64,000 nt of DNA from an uncultured Clostridia bacterium (lineage in GTDB: Bacteria; Bacillota; Clostridia; Christensenellales; CAG-314): assembly GCA_947570215.1 (NCBI GenBank), contig CANOTO010000003.1:106665-170664 (forward strand), in the 5' to 3' direction. The position numbers were made by a program, and so were the translations under genes. The notes beneath the pieces were generated by a model that saw only the letters and a program-made list of their open reading frames with translations, was not told where the DNA came from and ran no database searches. How positions within the stretch are numbered: the stretch's first letter is position 1; every line of letters starts with the position of its first letter. Positions 61,379 to 64,000 of this stretch are shown here, piece after piece.

Positions 61379-62245
61379 ATGAAAGATTACTTGTTGTTTA
61401 TGGACGTATCGGGAGACGTTGCCCGCGAATATACAGACGATAACAAAGTAAAGCTTGTGCCGATGGAATTTATAATAAACGGCACTGCGCACGAGTATAC
61501 CGGCGAAGCGAACGGACTGAATGTTTTGGACTTCTATAAGCAGGTAAAAGCTCGCGCAGACATAAAAACTACGCAAATTACGCCCGCGGTTTACGAAGAG
61601 TATTTCGACAAATACTTAAAGGACGGATATTCCGTGCTGTATCTGTGTCTGTCCAGCGGCTTGTCGTCCACATACAATTCGGCGTGCACCGCCGCGGAAA
61701 ATTTCAAACAAAAATATCCCGACGCGGAAATGTTGGTTATAGATTCTTTGCGCGCGGAAGGCGCAATGGGTATGATGTGCGAAAAAATGATAGCCAACAA
61801 AGAAAACGGAATGTCCGCTCGCGATAACTACTACGACCTTGAGGTGTTTAAGTACAAAATCGACGCCTGCTGCTATGTAGACGACCTTAACGCGTTGCTT
61901 CACGGCGGGCGCATTTCCAAGAGCACAGCCGTTATCGGCTCGTTACTCGACATCAAACCGCTTATTACTTTTACGCCTGACGGAAAACTACGCAACTGGG
62001 GCAAGCAGCGCGGAGTAAAAATGTCCATAAAAAAACTTGTGGAATTCTATCTTGCAAACGCCGACCTTAACAGTCCTTATCCCCTATATATCTGTCACGC
62101 CGACGAAGAAACGAACGCGAAAGAGCTCGCCGAAAAAGTAAAGGAAGCCAATCCGCATTGCGGAGAAATAAAATTTACGCTCATATCTCCCATTATCGGA
62201 GCGCACTTGGGACCCGGCGCGCTGATACTAAACTTCGTAAAATAA
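61379..62245 (+). CDS. DegV-family fatty-acid-binding protein
   Basis: 288 residues. MDVSGDVAREY at the start replaces the usual TDS.sDL; LCLSSGLSSTYNSA, the VIDSLRAEGAMGM strand and DDLNALLHGGRISKS..IGSLLDIKPL are the family core that holds the fatty acid (serine in SSGLS). Such proteins deliver exogenous fatty acids to the FakA kinase. Start at 61379 behind TAGGAG. Monocistronic. Confidence 0.92.
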   Translation: MKDYLLFMDVSGDVAREYTDDNKVKLVPMEFIINGTAHEYTGEANGLNVLDFYKQVKARADIKTTQITPAVYEEYFDKYLKDGYSVLYLCLSSGLSSTYNSACTAAENFKQKYPDAEMLVIDSLRAEGAMGMMCEKMIANKENGMSARDNYYDLEVFKYKIDACCYVDDLNALLHGGRISKSTAVIGSLLDIKPLITFTPDGKLRNWGKQRGVKMSIKKLVEFYLANADLNSPYPLYICHADEETNAKELAEKVKEANPHCGEIKFTLISPIIGAHLGPGALILNFVK

Positions 62246-62369
62246 TCTAAAGCCCATTATTCAAACTAATAATAACGTTGATAACAAAAACAAACGACGC
62301 GCCGTAAAGCGCAATTCTAATAGGGATTAAAAAACCAAATTTTTAAGAGTTGTACTTTCAAGCGAGGAC

Positions 62370-62405
62370 AAAAGCTCTCGAACGATATGTTCGAGAGCTT
62401 TTTAC
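62370..62405. terminator. Bidirectional terminator after degV
   Basis: AAAAGCTCTCGAAC and GTTCGAGAGCTTTT form a 14-base stem with a five-base loop; T run on plus. The 120 bases between degV and this hairpin hold nothing else I can identify. Also lies behind the minus-strand permease gene. Confidence 0.8.
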
Positions 62406-62449
62406 TACAAACTATTTAGAACGCTAAATTGAATTTTATTTAAGGAAAT

Positions 62450-63160
62450 CTATCTTTTGACTTTAATTTTTAACAGTAGAGCGATAACACCGCAAAGTAG
62501 AATAAATATACCGAACAATACGGGCAAATGCCAAACTTGAAAACTCGTCATTGTCTTAAATGCTATCGTTGCGGGGAAAGCATAGGCGATATATTGCATA
62601 AATTGTGGCAACATATCTGCGGGGAACATAATGCCCGACAGCATAGTGGACGGCAAAAAAATTGCCATTGCAACCATTGTCAACTTTGCTTGCTGTTTAA
62701 TCAAAAGCCCGAAAATACAACCGATAGCAAGAGTTACCGCAAGTAATGCTACAAGTGATAAGAAATACCACAATAAATTAGACGGCAATTCCGCTTTGAA
62801 AATTAAAGGCGAAAGAGCAAATACTATAAGACAGCATATAAGCGTATGTATAAAAGACGAAATAAATTGTGATATAACGCCAAACCATATAGGCGCGCCG
62901 TTTGCCTTATAGACCTTTTTAACATCTGTTCCGTAGATTTCCGCAACAGCGGGCGGCACACCGAATAATGCGCTCATTATGATTGTGAATACCGTCATTG
63001 ACGAGATAAGCGTTTTTGTAGCGTTTGGGTCAATAGACGTGAAAATTCCGCCCATAAATAGGAAAAATACAAGCGGCACGATATAGCAAGTGATAAGCAT
63101 ACCTTTGCTGCGTATGTCAAACTTGAATTGCAAACCAATTCCATACAATAATGCTTTCAT
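62450..63160 (-). CDS. ABC-2 type permease
   Basis: 236 residues with six hydrophobic segments, the layout of ABC-2 exporters (drug or lipid efflux). The block STMLSGIMFPADMLPQFMQY is the usual pre-helix region. Its ATG overlaps the ATPase stop by one base (TAATG). Substrate unknown. Confidence 0.88.
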   Translation of the reverse strand: MKALLYGIGLQFKFDIRSKGMLITCYIVPLVFFLFMGGIFTSIDPNATKTLISSMTVFTIIMSALFGVPPAVAEIYGTDVKKVYKANGAPIWFGVISQFISSFIHTLICCLIVFALSPLIFKAELPSNLLWYFLSLVALLAVTLAIGCIFGLLIKQQAKLTMVAMAIFLPSTMLSGIMFPADMLPQFMQYIAYAFPATIAFKTMTSFQVWHLPVLFGIFILLCGVIALLLKIKVKR

Positions 63161-63972
63161 TATTCCGCACCTCTCACAATGTTTATAAAATTTTGTTCAA
63201 GCGACACTCTGTCGGTCTGAATTTCGGAAATCGATATGCCTTTTTGTTTGTATTCCGATAATAGCGTAAATAAAGTTTCTGTTATATTTTCCGTTTCGTA
63301 TTCATTTTGCCCGTCGGCAGTTTTAATGCGTATAATATGCCTTTTGCCGCCCATAGCGGTAAATTCGTCAACCGTTCCGATAAAAGCAATATGCCCGTCC
63401 CGTAAAACGGCTACTCTGTCGCATAATTCTTCAACTTCCGCCATATCGTGGCTTGCAAGAATTATTGTTTTGCCTTGTGATTTTAATGCGCGTATTTGTT
63501 CGTGTAGCGATACGCGCCCTTCAACGTCAAGCCCCGCCGTCGGTTCGTCAAGAAAAATAATATCGGGGTTGCCTATAAGGGCAAGCGCAAGGTGTAAGCG
63601 GCGTTTTTGTCCCGTAGATAAATCGGCATATCTCTTTTTTGATAATTCGGGTATGCCGAAAGAATTAAGCATTTCTTTATCGGGTACGGTTTTATGCCAA
63701 TTCGCAAACAGTTTAACGGCTTCCATAGGTTTAATATAGGCTTGTAAAGCGGACGATTGTAATTGAATACCGATTTTTCCAGTTACGGTTATACTTCCGC
63801 TATCGTAAGTGCGTAAACCCTCGATACATTCCAAAGCCGTAGTTTTTCCCGCACCGTTTACACCGAGCAAAGCAAAAATTTCACCTTTTTGTACGGTTAA
63901 ATTTATACCTTTCAATACGGAGTTCGCGCCGTAACTCTTTTTTAATTCATTGACCGCGATTATATTATTCAT
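63160..63972 (-). CDS. ABC-2 exporter ATPase
   Basis: 270 residues. Walker A GVNGAGKTT, Q-loop GIQLQSSAL, signature LSTGQKRR, Walker B IIFLDEP, switch ASHDMAE; a C-terminal extension of about 60 residues as in CcmA/drug-efflux ATPases. Ribosome site GAGG five bases from the ATG. Upstream sequence lies at the window edge, so further operon genes could lie beyond. Confidence 0.93.
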   Translation of the reverse strand: MNNIIAVNELKKSYGANSVLKGINLTVQKGEIFALLGVNGAGKTTALECIEGLRTYDSGSITVTGKIGIQLQSSALQAYIKPMEAVKLFANWHKTVPDKEMLNSFGIPELSKKRYADLSTGQKRRLHLALALIGNPDIIFLDEPTAGLDVEGRVSLHEQIRALKSQGKTIILASHDMAEVEELCDRVAVLRDGHIAFIGTVDEFTAMGGKRHIIRIKTADGQNEYETENITETLFTLLSEYKQKGISISEIQTDRVSLEQNFINIVRGAE

Positions 63973-64000
63973 TTTTTGCCTCGAAAGGGTTAATACCCAA

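Noticed and set aside
1..64000. CRISPR arrays, retrons, diversity-generating retroelements, tRNA genes, insertion sequences
   Set aside because: No regular spacer repeats, reverse transcriptase, transposase, or TTCGA-type tRNA arms in cloverleaf context were found.

Overview
The window looks like chromosomal DNA of a strictly anaerobic, fermentative, moderately low-GC Gram-positive bacterium of the Clostridia type, perhaps an uncultured gut lineage such as Christensenellales (the order is a guess). The reasons are an NADH-linked trimeric [FeFe] hydrogenase (hydCBA) plus a second monomeric [FeFe] hydrogenase, no respiratory genes, strong AGGAG ribosome sites, TTGACA-17-TATAAT promoters, several lipoproteins, the order DUF1385/prmC-prfA, and a DUF5685 gene. 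No rRNA, tRNA, IS element, integrase or CRISPR array was found.

Layout. 1-1.4 kb: decayed 3' end of an Rhs/polymorphic-toxin locus with a small lipoprotein. 1.4-5.65 kb: a compact phage-tail-like cassette (collagen-like protein, six-repeat adhesin or fibre, small protein, nucleotidyltransferase-fold protein, LL-H type holin). 5.65-6.24 kb: gene-free, with palindromes. 6.2-11.7 kb, minus strand: trpS operon with DUF5685, a J-domain/TPR protein and a membrane protein; monomeric hydrogenase; lipoprotein. 11.9-15.4 kb: leuS-cysK. 15.5-22.6 kb: four-gene operon of a membrane-domain/ABC-ATPase fusion, an ABC permease, a membrane-anchored protein and an 804-residue lipoprotein. 22.6-31.1 kb: M14 peptidase, tilS-hpt, adh-rsmA, rpsF-ssb-rpsR, and a small HTH locus. 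31.1-36.5 kb: GH3 beta-glycosidase, galM, membrane protein, ung, hydrolase. 36.6-39.3 kb, plus strand: tldD-tldE. 39.3-43.6 kb: RNA methyltransferase, MORN-repeat protein, M32 carboxypeptidase. 43.7-44.5 kb: divergent HTH regulator pair around an operator-loaded consensus promoter. 44.6-48.3 kb: P-type ATPase, tsaD. 48.6-51.3 kb, plus strand: cls and an amidase-like protein. 51.4-56.6 kb: GyrI-like protein, P-loop protein, hydCBA. 56.7-60.7 kb: ABC ATPase and truncated permease, prfA, DUF1385-PrmC fusion. 60.8-62.4 kb, plus strand: preQ1-I-like riboswitch before a broken queuosine-precursor transporter gene, then degV. 62.4-64 kb: ABC-2 exporter.

How the parts work together. The two hydrogenases dispose of fermentation electrons, and an iron-type alcohol dehydrogenase offers another sink. 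The GH3-galM genes feed hexoses in from glycosides. The translation genes (trpS, leuS, tilS, rsmA, tsaD, prfA, prmC, S6, S18) are spread among the operons. Operons are tightly packed: TAATG one-base overlaps at 8398, 20147, 25600 and 63160, and ATGA overlaps at 34047 and 54217, imply translational coupling.

Most notable are the preQ1-I-like riboswitch in front of a transporter gene broken by a 46-bp tandem duplication, the membrane-domain/ABC-ATPase fusion with a relic internal ribosome site, DUF5685 with phytoene/squalene-synthase-like Asp motifs, a J-domain that lost HPD, a leaderless-looking tsaD, and the HTH pair whose repeats sit inside a perfect promoter.
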